Below, piece by piece: positions 1-12,500 of a stretch of DNA of 64,000 nt. Origin of the DNA: Heracleum sosnowskyi (lineage: Eukaryota > Streptophyta > Magnoliopsida > Apiales > Apiaceae); NCBI GenBank assembly GCA_030848705.1, contig CM061239.1:81512363-81576362 (forward strand), given 5' to 3'. The notes beneath the pieces were generated by a model. It was given only the letters and a program-made list of their open reading frames with translations. It was not told the DNA's origin and searched no databases. The position numbers were made by a program, and so were the translations under genes. Position 1 is the first letter of the stretch, and each line of letters begins with the position of its first letter.

Positions 1-761
1 TTCTATATAAACCCACCAACCTCTCATTATCAATGCTATGTGGGATACAAGTTATTTAAATATAACCAACCTACATAACCCATTTCAAGCAACCTATTTC
101 AACTCAACTTATTTATGGATTACACTAAGAAAATGTCTTAGATCCAAACATGAAAGTTTAAGTCCTCATAACAAGGAGCAACCTCCAATCGTTAGTTTCC
201 GGAAATTTCATCAAGAACATATTTAAAATATGCCTCAAACTTTCCATTTCCTAACAGTCATAACTTTCAAGTAAGAACACCATTCTTTTGAGAATAAAGA
301 ATTCAACTCTTAGCATGTCATTCCTTTCGATGTCCATAGTGAGATTTTATACTGTAAATAGTACCGTGCTGCATATAATGTATACTCAATTATCTTTTTG
401 AATGAAATGAGTTTATGATTTTTTAGGTAGGCAGTTGGCTACAAAAATGCTTGCAATTTACGGCACTATCATCTATTGTATAACTAAAATGTAGTATATC
501 ATATTGTTTAACCTGACGTAATTGTATCAGGTTAATCTGATAACCCTTTTTCTCTTTTAAAAAATGCTTTTAGTTTATAGTTGTTTTAGAGAAAGTAAGC
601 TTTCTTTTTTGAAAGACTACTACTGATTTCAATATCAAATCCCAATATTTTTTTTAAAATTTTAAACAGCAATTTCAAATATACCCTAAAATTAATTGAA
701 TAATGGTCATATTTAAATACTAAATTATTTTCACCTAAAAAACATCTGGATTTAATTTCAT
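1..761. other. Intergenic DNA, nothing recognised
   Basis: AT-rich sequence with only short chance open frames, no recognisable protein similarity and no clear repeat boundary. It may belong to the 3' side of a neighbouring locus or to old transposon debris; nothing in it supports a gene. Confidence 0.5.
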
Positions 762-2540
762 TAATACAAGCCTATAACCCGTGCGATGCACGGATGAATT
801 TTAGTATTTTTAGTATTATTTTAGTATTTTTATATGATTTATTATTATTTTTTGTCTTATTTTATTATCATTTATTTGTATTTTGATCTTAAAATTTTTT
901 AATATGTTGTCGACGGAATAATATTTTGAACTTTTGAATGTAGCTTAGAAAAATAGATGATATAAATATTTAATAATAATAATATGTTGTTGACGGGATT
1001 CGAATCTTGAACCCGTGGGAGTATTTTAGATACCAAGAAAATAATATTCTTTTAATATTACATCAAACGGTTCTCATTTATCTATATTTATATGTAACGG
1101 TTATTATTTAGAGAACCAAACTACCAACCAACCAAATAGATGGTAGTTTGCTTATAATAGTATTTTTTATATGATTTTTTAGTATTTTTTATCTTATTTT
1201 ATTAGCATTTATTTGTATTTTGATCTTAAATTTTTTTAATATGTTGTTGACGGGATTCGAACCTTGAACCCGTGGGAGCATCTTAGATATCAGAAAAAGA
1301 ATATTCTTTTAATATTATATCCGACGGTTCTCATTTATCTATATTTACATCTAATGGTTATTATTTAGAGGAATCAAACCAAATGACCAAACTACCGACC
1401 AAATATAGGGTGGTTTGCTTATAATATTATACTAGCCTATAACCCGTGCCATGCACGGATGAATTTTAGTATTTTTTTTTATCTTATTATCAATTTCTTG
1501 ATTTATATAATTTTAAAAAGTAATCAAATATAATAATATATGTATGATGTTATTCTAAGTTTTTTTTTTGTATTTTGATTTTAAAAATTCTTAATATGTT
1601 GTCGATGAAATAATATCTTGAACTTTTGAATGTAGCTTAGAAAAATAAATGATATAAATATTTAATAATAATATGTTATTGACGGGATTCGAACCTTGAA
1701 CCCGTGGGAGCATTTTAGATATCAAAAAAGAATATTATTTTAATATTACATCCAACGGTTCTCATTTACCTATATTTATATCTAACAGTTATTATTTAGA
1801 GAACCAAACTAAATGACCAAACTACCAACCAACCAAATAGATGGTGGTTTGCTTATAATAATATAGTATATGTATGATGTTATTCTAAGTTTTTTTTGTG
1901 TATTTGATTTTAAAAATTCTTAATATGTTGTCGATGAAATAATATCTTGAACTTTTGAATGTAATAGATGATATAAATATTTAATAATAATATGTTGTTG
2001 ACGGGATTCGAACCTTGAACCCGTGGGAGCATTTTAGATATCAAAAAAAGAATATTATTTTAATATTACATCAAACGGTTCTCATTTACCTATATTTACA
2101 TCTAACGGTTATTATTTAGAGGACCAAACTACTAACCAACCAAATGACCAAACTACCAACCAAATAGAGGATGGTTTGCTTATAATAATATAGTATATAA
2201 TGATATATGTATGATGTTATTCTAAGTTTTTTTTTGTATTTTGATTTTAAAAATTCTTAATATGTTGTCGATGAAATAATATCTTGAAATTTTGAATGTA
2301 GCTTAGAAAAATAGATGATACAAATATTTAATAATAATATGTTGTTGACGGGATTCAAACCTTGAACCCGTGGGAGCATTTTAGATATCAAAAAAAGAAT
2401 ATTATTTTAATATTATATCCAACGGTTCTCATTTACCTATATTTACATCTAACGGTTATTATTTAGAGGACCAAACTACCAACCAACTAAATGACCAAAC
2501 TACCAACCAAATAAAAGATGATTTGCTTATAATAATATAG
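762..2540 (-). repeat. Helitron-like termini and degenerate tandem array
   Basis: Two GC-rich hairpins (CCGTGC-3 nt-GCACGG at 779-793 and 1444-1458) are followed, on the minus strand, by GGGTTATAGGCTAG or GGGTTATAGGCTTG. The copy ending at 1432 reads CTAG directly before a T, the form expected of a Helitron 3' end (hairpin then CTRR, inserted next to T). To the right, units of roughly 250-430 bases repeat. Five copies of a module GACGGGATTCGAACC lie near 995, 1249, 1681, 1999 and 2347, the last with one change. Each is followed by a shared AT-rich tail and by TTTGCTTATAATA. No Rep/helicase coding sequence is present, so this would be a non-autonomous Helitron family. The 5' TC end was not identified. 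Confidence 0.5.
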
Positions 2541-3130
2541 GGCCTGTTTGGCTTCTGCTTATTTTATAAGCTTATGGCTTATAAATCAATTTTGACTTAT
2601 GGAGGGTGTTTGTGTACTCAACTTATTTCATTAACTTATAAATTATAACTTATTTTTTTAGCTTATGACTTATGGTGGGTGTTTGTCTACCCAACTTATA
2701 ATAAGTTGAATGTTAGAAAATACTAAAATTTTGCTCAACTTATTTCATTTTTCATGATTTCTTTATCTATTTAGTAGTTTATATTTTTATATTTATACTT
2801 TTAAATGTTTTTTTAATCTAAAATGTATTTATCGAGATCATTATATTAATTAATTATTTTTTTAATTTAATTTTATATTTATACTTTTAAATATTTTTTA
2901 ATCTAAAATGTATTTATCGAGATCATTATATTAATTAATTATTTTTTCAATTTAATTTAACAAAAAAATTATTAACTTATAAGTAAATTTATCCAAACAC
3001 TTACGTAACTTATAAGTTTGCATCAACTTATCACTTATATAACACTTACTCATTCATCAATTTATCACTTATGAAGCACTTACTCATTTTAAGCTATAAG
3101 TTAACTTTTATTTGATATCCAAACGCTCAC
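2541..3130. mobile_element. hAT-like MITE candidate
   Basis: The left end GGGCCTGTTTGG is a common hAT-MITE terminus in plants, and the right end reads GTGAGCGTTTGG on the opposite strand, so 8 of 12 terminal bases match. The interior is rich in CTTATAA / TTATAAG inverted motifs. ATATA flanks both sides as a possible short target duplication, but this is low complexity and weak. An internal direct duplication of about 93 bases lies near 2780-2960. No coding capacity. Confidence 0.5.
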
Positions 3131-3540
3131 ATATAAATAGATAGTATAGATATATAGTATAGCCGTATAGATAACCAAGTTTTGGGGTGGACTCGGGAGT
3201 TACGATGAGTGTGCAAGGCTACGTTACTACTAGAAATCCGAAATATCTATCCTCTCTGCACGCTACATTTTAATTTAAAATATAATACTACGACTGTATA
3301 ATTATTCTCTCTCTACATATTTCTGAAATTTGTCTCTCACCCCCCCCCCCCCGAAAGCGAAATTAAAAAAAGGAACGAAACGCAGGAATCATTACCGGAT
3401 CCCAAACTCACAAAAAACCCTAACCCTAGCCGCGAACATTTCTACATCCCTCCTTTCTCTTCAATCCATCTCTATACATACATACATATTCAATTTGGTG
3501 TATCGATTAGGGTTTCTATTAGGACTAGTTTATTCTTGTG
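3131..3540 (+). promoter_or_regulatory. Promoter-proximal region and 5' leader of the PHD gene
   Basis: CT-rich stretches, a run of 13 C (3340-3352) and a telo-box AAACCCTAA (3415-3423) directly precede the gene. Telo-boxes close to the transcription start are typical of plant housekeeping and growth-linked promoters. No convincing TATA box was found, and the transcription start cannot be placed. Confidence 0.45.
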
Positions 3541-3582
3541 ATGGAATACTGTAGACACCGTGGTGGTTCGTCGTTGAAATGA
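3541..3582 (+). CDS. Upstream ORF of 13 codons overlapping the main start
   Basis: An ATG at 3541 opens a 13-codon frame whose TGA (3580-3582) overlaps the main ATG (3579-3581) as ATGA. In the main frame a TAG at 3552 blocks any upstream start. If the mRNA begins upstream of 3541, ribosomes would meet this short frame first. The ATGA overlap is an arrangement that can couple termination with restart. Whether the peptide is made is unknown. Confidence 0.4.
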   Translation: MEYCRHRGGSSLK

Positions 3583-6500
3583 CCGGCGGCCGATGTTTAC
3601 GGCGGCGTAAGGGAATTGAGATTCCGACTGAAGAGAAGATTGAAATTGTGAAAGAAGAGGAGAAAGTTGTTAGGAGTTTAGATTTGTTTACGCAGGCTCG
3701 AAAAGCGCTTAGTGAGCGCTCTCCGTTTGATTTCGAGGATGGAGTGGATGTTTGTACTGGTAATTTGCCTAGAGAGTTGGCTAGTTTGTTGAGTAAGAGG
3801 TCGGATGGACGGAAGAGGCATAGGAAGTCACATTCCGCGGGAGAGAGTAAGTCGCAGAGGTTGGAGAAGAGTCGTGCCGCTGCGTTTTGGGCCGGGAAGG
3901 AGGGTTTTTTTAGAGGATTGAGTGTTTCTGATATTGATAAGTTGTGTGAGTTGTCCAGTTTGGAGTTTACGGAGAGTTCTGAGTGTTTGTTGATTCCGTT
4001 TGTGAGAAATGAGAGGACGAGGACGTGTAGTGGTGGTGTCAATGGGAATGTGAGTGGTGGTGATAAGGAGGTGGGGGTTTTAACTGTAGTGAAGGATAAA
4101 TGTGATGAGGAGTTTATGGAAGTTGATAGTGCCGGTGTCGGGGTGAATGTAGAAGATAATGATAGTGGTTTAAAACAGCAGGTTAGTGGTTTAGAGTGGC
4201 TTTTAGGTTCTAGGAGTAAGATATATTTGACATCGGAACGTCCTTCCAAGAAACGGAAGCTATTGGGTGGTGATGCAGGTTTAGAGAAACTCTATGTTTC
4301 CTCTGCTGTGGAAGGGTCTTCTTCTTTGTGCCACTATTGTGGTTTGGGTGATACCGTGGACCAGTTGAACCGATTGATAGTCTGTGGTATGTGTAATATG
4401 GTAGTTCACAAGAGATGCTATGGGGTGCAAGAAGATGTATCCGAGTCTTGGTTGTGTTCATGGTGTATGAAGAGGAATCAGGAGCAAAATTCTGAAAGAC
4501 CTTGTCTGCTTTGTCCCAAACAGGGTGGTGCTTTAAAACCTGTTCAGAGAGGTTGTGGGAGTGATAATGGCGGGTCTATGGAATTCGCTCACTTGTTTTG
4601 TTGTCAGTGGATGCCTGAGCTTTACGTAGAAGACACCACGAGAATGGAGCCGATCATGAATTTTGAGGGGATAAAGGAAACTCGGCACAAGTTGATTTGT
4701 CGTCTATGCAAGATAAGATGCGGGGCATGTGTACGATGCAGCAATGGTAAGTTCTGCTGCATTTTTTTTATACAACCGTACAGTTTTTTTTTGTTGGTGG
4801 TTAAGCTTTTGGTATTTGGCTCTGTTTCTTATGTAGTCATGCTTGTGCATCCGTGCTCACGTAATTTCAGGAGAATGATTTTAAAAGTAACCAAAGAACA
4901 AGCTACATTAATTTGTTCAAGAGACTAGGCATGTAATGTGCTAATCCATGTTGAATTATTATTTGGTTGACTATGAGGTTGGTGACTTTGAAACCTTATT
5001 TGCTGAGTTTAGGACTTCTAGAGCTCTAGAGCTACTGAGCCAATAATTGCATGTTTTATCTAACATGATTGTAGTTTACCTCTTCTGTGTAGGAGGTATA
5101 TAATGAGAACTATTCATTATTGAGTGCAGTGGTAGTGGTCTTAGGTCATTTTGCATCAAAGGTTCAAAAGTAAATGGAATATATTGAAGATGCCAGTACC
5201 AATTTAAAAAGCTACTGTAGTGAGTAGCTTCAGGAAGAAGCTCTTGTGGACTATTCATATGCCATTATACTATGCCTCACATACTAAAATGATCTTGCTG
5301 CACACAAAAATGCACAATAGCTACATATTAGTACTGTGGCAAAGCATGCCTATGTCCGAGATATACTGGAATCTAGTCATATCTAAGTATAAACATACTG
5401 TTTTTTGATATCGATTTCCCATTATTTATGCCTTTTTACCCTTTTGTAAGTATGTTTATTTTGAAATGCCTTGCTGCAAACTCATGAAAACTTAAATAAT
5501 AATAATAATGACAAAAACCATTTAGTAGTAATTTAACCAAATAGAAAACATTTACACTATAATAATAATAATGATTTGTTAGGAACAGAGGTTCCTGATT
5601 TCTAATATTTGATGTTTTTGTGATTTTCTGGTTTATGAAACTTAGAACAGCAATAGAACAGTAATCTGGAGATAAGAACAGAAGAGATTAAGCTAATCAG
5701 ATAGAGATTGAGAGAGAAATGAAGGTTTCTTGTAGAAGAAGACATGTTTTCAGATAGTTTGTTATAGAGAGAGAAAGTGCAGAGAAATTAGAGAGAGAGA
5801 CAGATTGGTGGAAATAGATTTCCTTTTCATAAATTGCATAAACTGAACACAACATACTTACAAGTATTTATAGGCACACACATACTGTAACTGAAAAAGA
5901 GTAAATGACATCAGTACCCTTACTAACTAATACTACTACTAAGACATACTAGTATTGCTACCCACACTATTCCTGACAATCCTTCCCCCTTAAAAACCAC
6001 CATGTCCTCATGGTGGATCTGGCACTTCTGCCCTTCCCTCTATTTCTTGGTTAATGATTCAAATAATGTCTTGCAACATGTGATGAACTTTTAAAATGCC
6101 AACAAAGATAAGTGGAACACCATGAAGACAAGTTGAATCTCCTCCTGGATCAAATATGTACGTGGCAACAGATTTCCTTGAGGCGTCATGGTATGCAGGT
6201 CCCATTGACTTGTATATCTCATGTCTGCCTTGTCCCAACACCATGTATTGGTCCTTGTAGGATAATGCAATCATCCCAGTTTGTACGTAATCAACAAATT
6301 GTTGATTAATCTCACCAACAATTTTATCAAACCCATTAATCTCTTTTTGCATATTCTGGCCTTGGCCTTGCCATTTAACTGAAATCTCAATCTCAGTGAT
6401 AGACATCTTCCTCTGCAACTGAGAAGGTTCCTTCAATAACTGTTGGTCTATTGCCATGAAATCAATATCCTGCCAATGCCTGAATTTAATACCAACAGAG

Positions 6501-9500
6501 TGTTCCATTACAGCTTCTTCTAGTTGCACGTCACTCCTGATCATGTCTTTGGGGTTATGATTAACACCTTTTAGCTGTTTGTCTTGCACCTGACCACCAG
6601 GATCAAAGATAAGCATATTATCCTTGCCAAGATTGCTATATCTGATACCCAACTCATAATAAATTGGAGCTGTTGGAAAATCTCTAACACTTCTTAGAAA
6701 ATCTTTAACACTTCTTTTGCTATGGAAAGCCTCAACAATGTCTCTGCTAGTAGGAATCATTGAGGAAACTTCTTCCAACTGGATTGGTGGCATCTCATTA
6801 TGCAGATTGTTATTGCCACCACCTTGTTGTAAATCTTGTATGTGTGCAAATTCTGTCACTTCCTCTAGTCTTTCACGCCGGCAGATTTCAGTTTTCAAGG
6901 GGTTAGGTGCATCTAAATTATCACCATTCAATGCTGCTACGATGAACTCCTGCTCTGGCCAGCACTCTTGGCCCTTCCCTGGTTCTTCATCATATATAGG
7001 TTCCCCTATAGTCTTTCCAAGCAGCAGATACATTCTCCTCCTTTGCAGGATTTGGCCATTCCTGTGTCATATCTCCAATGCCAAAATCAGCCAACCGGTG
7101 CCCACATTCCTGTGACCCTTCAAAGGATCCTGCTACTTTAAACTTGGGAAAGTTAAGCTTGAGAGTAGGTATTGTTCCTGATGGAACTTCTCCTTTGGTT
7201 TCAGTTTTGCCTGATTTAGAACTAGTCTTTACATCCAAAGCATTTGCAAAGCCTTCATCATGCCTTTGTGCCGTTATGCTTGGAATTACTTGCATCATTT
7301 GTCTAGCTAACTCTATTGTACCTTCTAACTTTTGAAGTTTGTCACTAGTTCTTTCCCTGTGAGCTAAAAACTGTTGCAGCACCCCAAGGACTGCCTCATT
7401 GAAGGCTCTGTCCCTTCCTTCATTTGTTACTGCCTCCTTTTTCAAGCGATGACTCTTGAACTTAGCAATCTGTCTTTCCAAGGCAGCGTGTAAGGGATCT
7501 CTAAGCATGCCTTTGCTAGCAGAGCCAGGAAACACATTTCCCTTGTAATCCTCACCTTCCACCTCTAAAACTTCATCCTCCGGTTGTTTCCTAGTATTTC
7601 TGCTGTTCATGCCTTCCATTAGATGCTCAATTTGCTTTTGCAATCTCTCAATCTTCTCATTATTACCCATCATATGACCTTGGAGGTCTTGCTGAATCAA
7701 TCTCAAGGTACCTTGGTGAGATGATTGAGGTAAATCCTCACTCCTGTAACAACTCATTCTCATACACAATTCATCGAACACCTTATGAGCACTAACAGAA
7801 AACTTCACAGCTACTTATCAACAGCACAACAACCTCAATCACTGAATTACACTACCACAGATCTATGAAGCACAGTACTGAAACAGAGTAATTCATTCTC
7901 TTCAGCAATTTATCAAACACCTTAAACGCAATAACTGACTTCTTACAGAAATCACACCTCTACTAACTTTTTACTCCAATACACCACACAGTACTTCACA
8001 AAACCTCAGTACACTTCCTCAATCACCTTAGTACTATTACACATCTCACCAACACAGAATCAAACAGCTGAACCTTAGAGATTCAACTCACAACACAAGC
8101 TCAACAGTAGAACACCAGGAACAACACAAATTCTCCTTCAAATCACTAAAACAGTGCTTCTCTTTCTACTTTTGTGATTTTCTCCAACAATACCAACTGA
8201 AATCAACTAGTTCTATGCAAACAAGCTAGAATATACTAACAAACAGCTTCGATTCTGACTGTTATGACAGCAAATCGCTAGATCTAAAGGTTAAGCTTAA
8301 GAACAGAGCACCTGAACTGTTTTGAAGAAATCTCTGAACTTGTGATTGCGATTACTGCATATGTAGGCTCGATCTGCTCGGATTGAGATGTAGAACACAG
8401 TAGAAGCAAGGATAGATCAAATACTGAAGCTCTGATACCAATTTGTCAGGAACAGGGGTTCCTGATTTATAATATTTGATGTTTTTGTGATTTTCTGGTT
8501 TATGAAACTTAGAACAGCAATAGAACAGTAATCTGGAGATAAGAACAGAAGAGATTAAGCTAATCAGATAGAGATTGAGAGAGAAATGAAGGTTTCTTGT
8601 AGAAGAAGACATGTTTTCAGATAGTTTGTTATAGAGAGAGAAAGTGCAGAGAAATTAGAGAGAGACAGATTGGTGGAAATAGATTTCCTTTTCATAAATT
8701 GCATAAACTGAACACAACATACTTACAAGTATTTATAGGCACACACATACTGTAACTGAAAAAGAGTAAATGACATCAGTACCCTTACTAACTAATACTA
8801 CTACTAAGACATACTAGTATTGCTACCCACACTATTCCTGACATGATTGTGGTATTAGCCATTAGTAGTAATTAAAAATATATGTTATTGTTCATCAGCC
8901 AAAAAAAGAGTTGAATTTAAACTAAATTAAGTATTCAAAAAAATAAGTTCATCATTATTAATAGTTAAATGACGTAACATTTAATAACACAATAAGTCAA
9001 TTCTGATGCATTATGAAGTATTTTGGTGATTAAGTAATTACTTAATTATGTATATATGTAATTAATATGAATATTATATGAACTAAATAGATACCCGACA
9101 CCTACATCTTCTATGCCTATTCATTACCCATACGTTTGTATATATTCTAAGCATTATACACAGCTAGTAACAGGCATACTATATATAGACACACACACAC
9201 AGATAAACAAATGTATGTATATACATAATCAACATCATCGATTTGAGAAGAAAGAAAAGAAGCTGTAAATCAGGGATTATTTTCACTGCATAAGGGCATC
9301 CCCTTGCACCCCTGCCGTGCGGGGTGTACAGGATACACAGTTCTTGAGGAGGGTGACGAATCCCTGATTTATAGGTTGTTATGCTGTAATCAGCCGATCT
9401 AGTGGAAAAATATGACTACTGGATAAAAAATTAGTTTCTCCTCACTTGCATGTTGGATTATGTCATTCTTGACAATTTTGTATTTCCTGTTTAGGAACTT

Positions 9501-12500
9501 GTAGAGCCTCTTTTCATCCTATATGTGCAAGGGAAGCAAGACAAAGAATGGAGATTTGGGGAAAAAATGGAAGTGACGACGTAAGTTTATTATTATTTTT
9601 AAATTTTTTTTTCTCTATATTTGACTCTCTTAATTGGTATTATGTGTTGTTTGAAATAATGAGGTTTGCCTTACAAAATTGCAATTTCTTTCCATTTAAT
9701 AAAGCACTTCCACACTTTCTAGGTTGAGCTGCGCGCATTTTGTTCAAAGCACTCGGAGGGCCAGAATAATGCTAGCATTGTACAAGGAGACCAGTCTCTT
9801 TTGTCTAGTTCTGATCTGACCATTACTAATCATCAGCCTGTGTCATCTACAATGATAAAGCCACACAAAATTAAAATCAGTAGAAGAAATGGAGATGTGG
9901 AAGGCCATCTTGAAACATCAGAGTTGGATTTAGACAGGGTGGATTGTAGTGCATCCCGTGAGGGTGTGTTGCCTGATGCTGCTTCAAATCCAACATGTCA
10001 GTTGGGATGTGATGGTACTCAACAGCCAAATTCTGCTCTGATACTAGATAAGAGAAGCAGTGAAGATGTTGATACAACTGAATCTTCAAATTTCCAAATC
10101 ATCCTAAAGAAGGTGGAAATATATGTTTGTTATTTGGATGCTGTTCTCTTGATGTTTCTGCTTGAAACCTGTATGTAATATATTTTTCTTAATCTAATAC
10201 AGTTGATGGACCAAGGAAAAGTAAATGTGAACGATGTGGCGTCACAGATTGGCGTTTCTTCTGAATTTTTGGCATCAAATCTCATAGTAATTACCAACTT
10301 TATTTACTGATTGCATAATTAATAATGTGAGATTAGAAATTTTGTGTGACATGTCTACAAATAGTCATAAATGTGCATGTCCACTCGTCTTTTTTCTTTA
10401 TATTTCAGTATGCATGTGAACACTGTTTCTTGACTGCAGGGTGATAACTTGGTGCCGGGACTGCAAAGAAAAATAGTTGAATGGATGAAAAATCATGCTT
10501 ATATTGGTCCTTCGCAAAGAAGTTTGAAAGTTAGATTTAAAAATTTAACCAAAGTTGAAGCTATAGCCAATGATGAAACAGATGATGGTATGGTATCAGA
10601 ATCTTGTATTCCTGATATTTCTGTTACATCTATTCCACCTCGAAGAAGAACAAAAAGTGACATTAGGATTCTGAAGGATGGTAAAGCATTATGCTTGACC
10701 GATGGAATCTCCATGACCCCCAATGGTGCTCGGCATCTCAGCAGAGATGAACCTGCTTCTCAAAGTGAGGAGTCTGTTCCCGATACCTCCCAAAAGGTTG
10801 TCACTATACAGTCACTGTTCATTTTTTAGCAAGTACATGTGATGTGGTCCTGTGCATAAGATTTTCAATTGAAGGAACTGAAGTTCTCTCTCTCTCTGAT
10901 ATATATATTTATATCTATTATTGTTGTACTGCAAAGAAATTATGATAGAATTTCTTCTTTATTTAATCTCGACTTTAAATAGTGTAACTTGCTTTGTTAG
11001 TTCTATAGATTTCAATTGATGTTTTTGTTGGTCATGGCGGGATCTTAAATAATCATTTTTCCTTATGTCTAACAAAAGTTTCTTTGGGAACGGGATTCCA
11101 AAAAATTACACCGGATACACTAAACAAAGCAGCACCTTTTCCTATCAACAAGTTTGTTGATCATTATGACCTCTGATATGGTGTTTGAGCTTTTTCTCCG
11201 TGTGCAGTTGATATATTAAAAATATTTACCTAGATTTTCCCTCCCTTTTTCCTTTTTAGACACAGTTTACTGTTAGTTTAGGAATTGGTTTCATGCATAT
11301 TTAGACATATTGACGTTTTTTTTTTCAGTCTTACAACCTTTCTGTTTTTTAGTTTTTGTGATGGATTTTACTTTTGGATCAAGGGTTCAGGCACCTATCA
11401 CCTTATTAAATAATCATTTGAGTGTAAAAATACCTGACAAGACCTGATAATTATGGGGACCATCTGCACCATGTGCCATCTCAATTTGATTACAGCAGTA
11501 TCAGTCTTCCAACCTATATGCTATTATTTTATCATATAATGTTGTGTAATAGCCAATCACGTTCCACTCAACTAGACATTTTGTAGATCGTGAATTATTT
11601 AGGCTAATACTATTCCTAGGTCGCCTGACGTTTTTGTCTAAAGAAACAGTGTTCGCTTCTTGTCTTTGTTTGAACAACGTGTTTGTATATAAATGTTACT
11701 TGAAAGTCCTGGACATGAAGTGGTTAAATATTTGCTGTAGTGTTGTCAGCCAGCAATCTTTATATTATACGCAAATGAGACGCATCTAATATTTTCTCTG
11801 TTCATATTTATTTGGGCAGATCTTGCTTGAGCCTGCTGGGTCTCAAGATACTTTGCCGAGCAATTCCTGTAAGATTGAAGGTTCGGTTTACACATCAGTG
11901 TGTCAAGTTAGTTTTATAGTTTCTGTAGCTTTGTGCAGTTTTTATATATTTATCTGATCGGACAAATACAGTAATTCTTTTTAGACAAATTTTAGGAAGC
12001 GGTAGTTAATTTTTCCAATTATTATAAACAGATGAAATTATGTAATCCTTACTGTGGGATTGAGATGTAGCCCAGTGAAAAATAATTTAGAAGGGTTTTC
12101 CCCAGTGACAAATCGATTAAATACGTTTTACCCTTGTTAAGTTCGTGATAATGGAGAGTTGAATTTCTCCAGTAATTTAGTATGATTAAAATGAATTTTT
12201 GATAAAACTCTGTTAGACGGGTTTTTCCTGGTGACAAATCAGTTAAATGCGTTTTCCTCTTGTAAGTTCGTGATACTGAAGAGTGTTGAATTTCTCCAGT
12301 AATGTAGTTGGATTATACAATTAATTTTTAAAAAAAAAAATCTATTTTTAATGTGGAAAATACTAGGGGTACCAAATTGGATCCCAAAATGGTTTCCAAA
12401 TGTTAGGTCTCACAATTTAATTGGTGTTTGACAAATATTTAATGAGGTGGACCCCTGCATTCACATAAGTCAAGCCAGTTAAAATTTTCCAAATTGACAC

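Larger units (their letters stand above)
5577..8843 (-). mobile_element. Non-autonomous LTR retrotransposon in intron 1 (3.27 kb, antisense)
   Basis: Two LTRs of 402 and 400 bases begin TG and end CA inside the inverted repeat TGTCAGGAA / TTCCTGACA (one copy has TGTTAGG). The flanking 5-base duplication is TGATT (5572-5576 and 8844-8848). A Met-tRNA primer site on the minus strand is next to the right LTR, and a polypurine tract on the minus strand is next to the left LTR, so the element reads right to left, antisense to the host gene. I count three substitutions and one 2-base indel between LTRs, so it is young. It encodes gag-like remnants but no protease, reverse transcriptase or integrase, so it must be mobilised by a partner. 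A Ty3-related LARD is the best description. Confidence 0.9.

Noticed and set aside
995..2370. tRNA genes suggested by GGTTCGAATCC
   Set aside because: Only the B-box-like 11-mer is present; no A-box, anticodon arm or acceptor stem could be drawn.
3530..4249. 239-residue minus-strand ORF over PHD exon 1
   Set aside because: It is a shadow of exon 1, which has a conserved PHD protein, correct splice sites and continuity with later exons.
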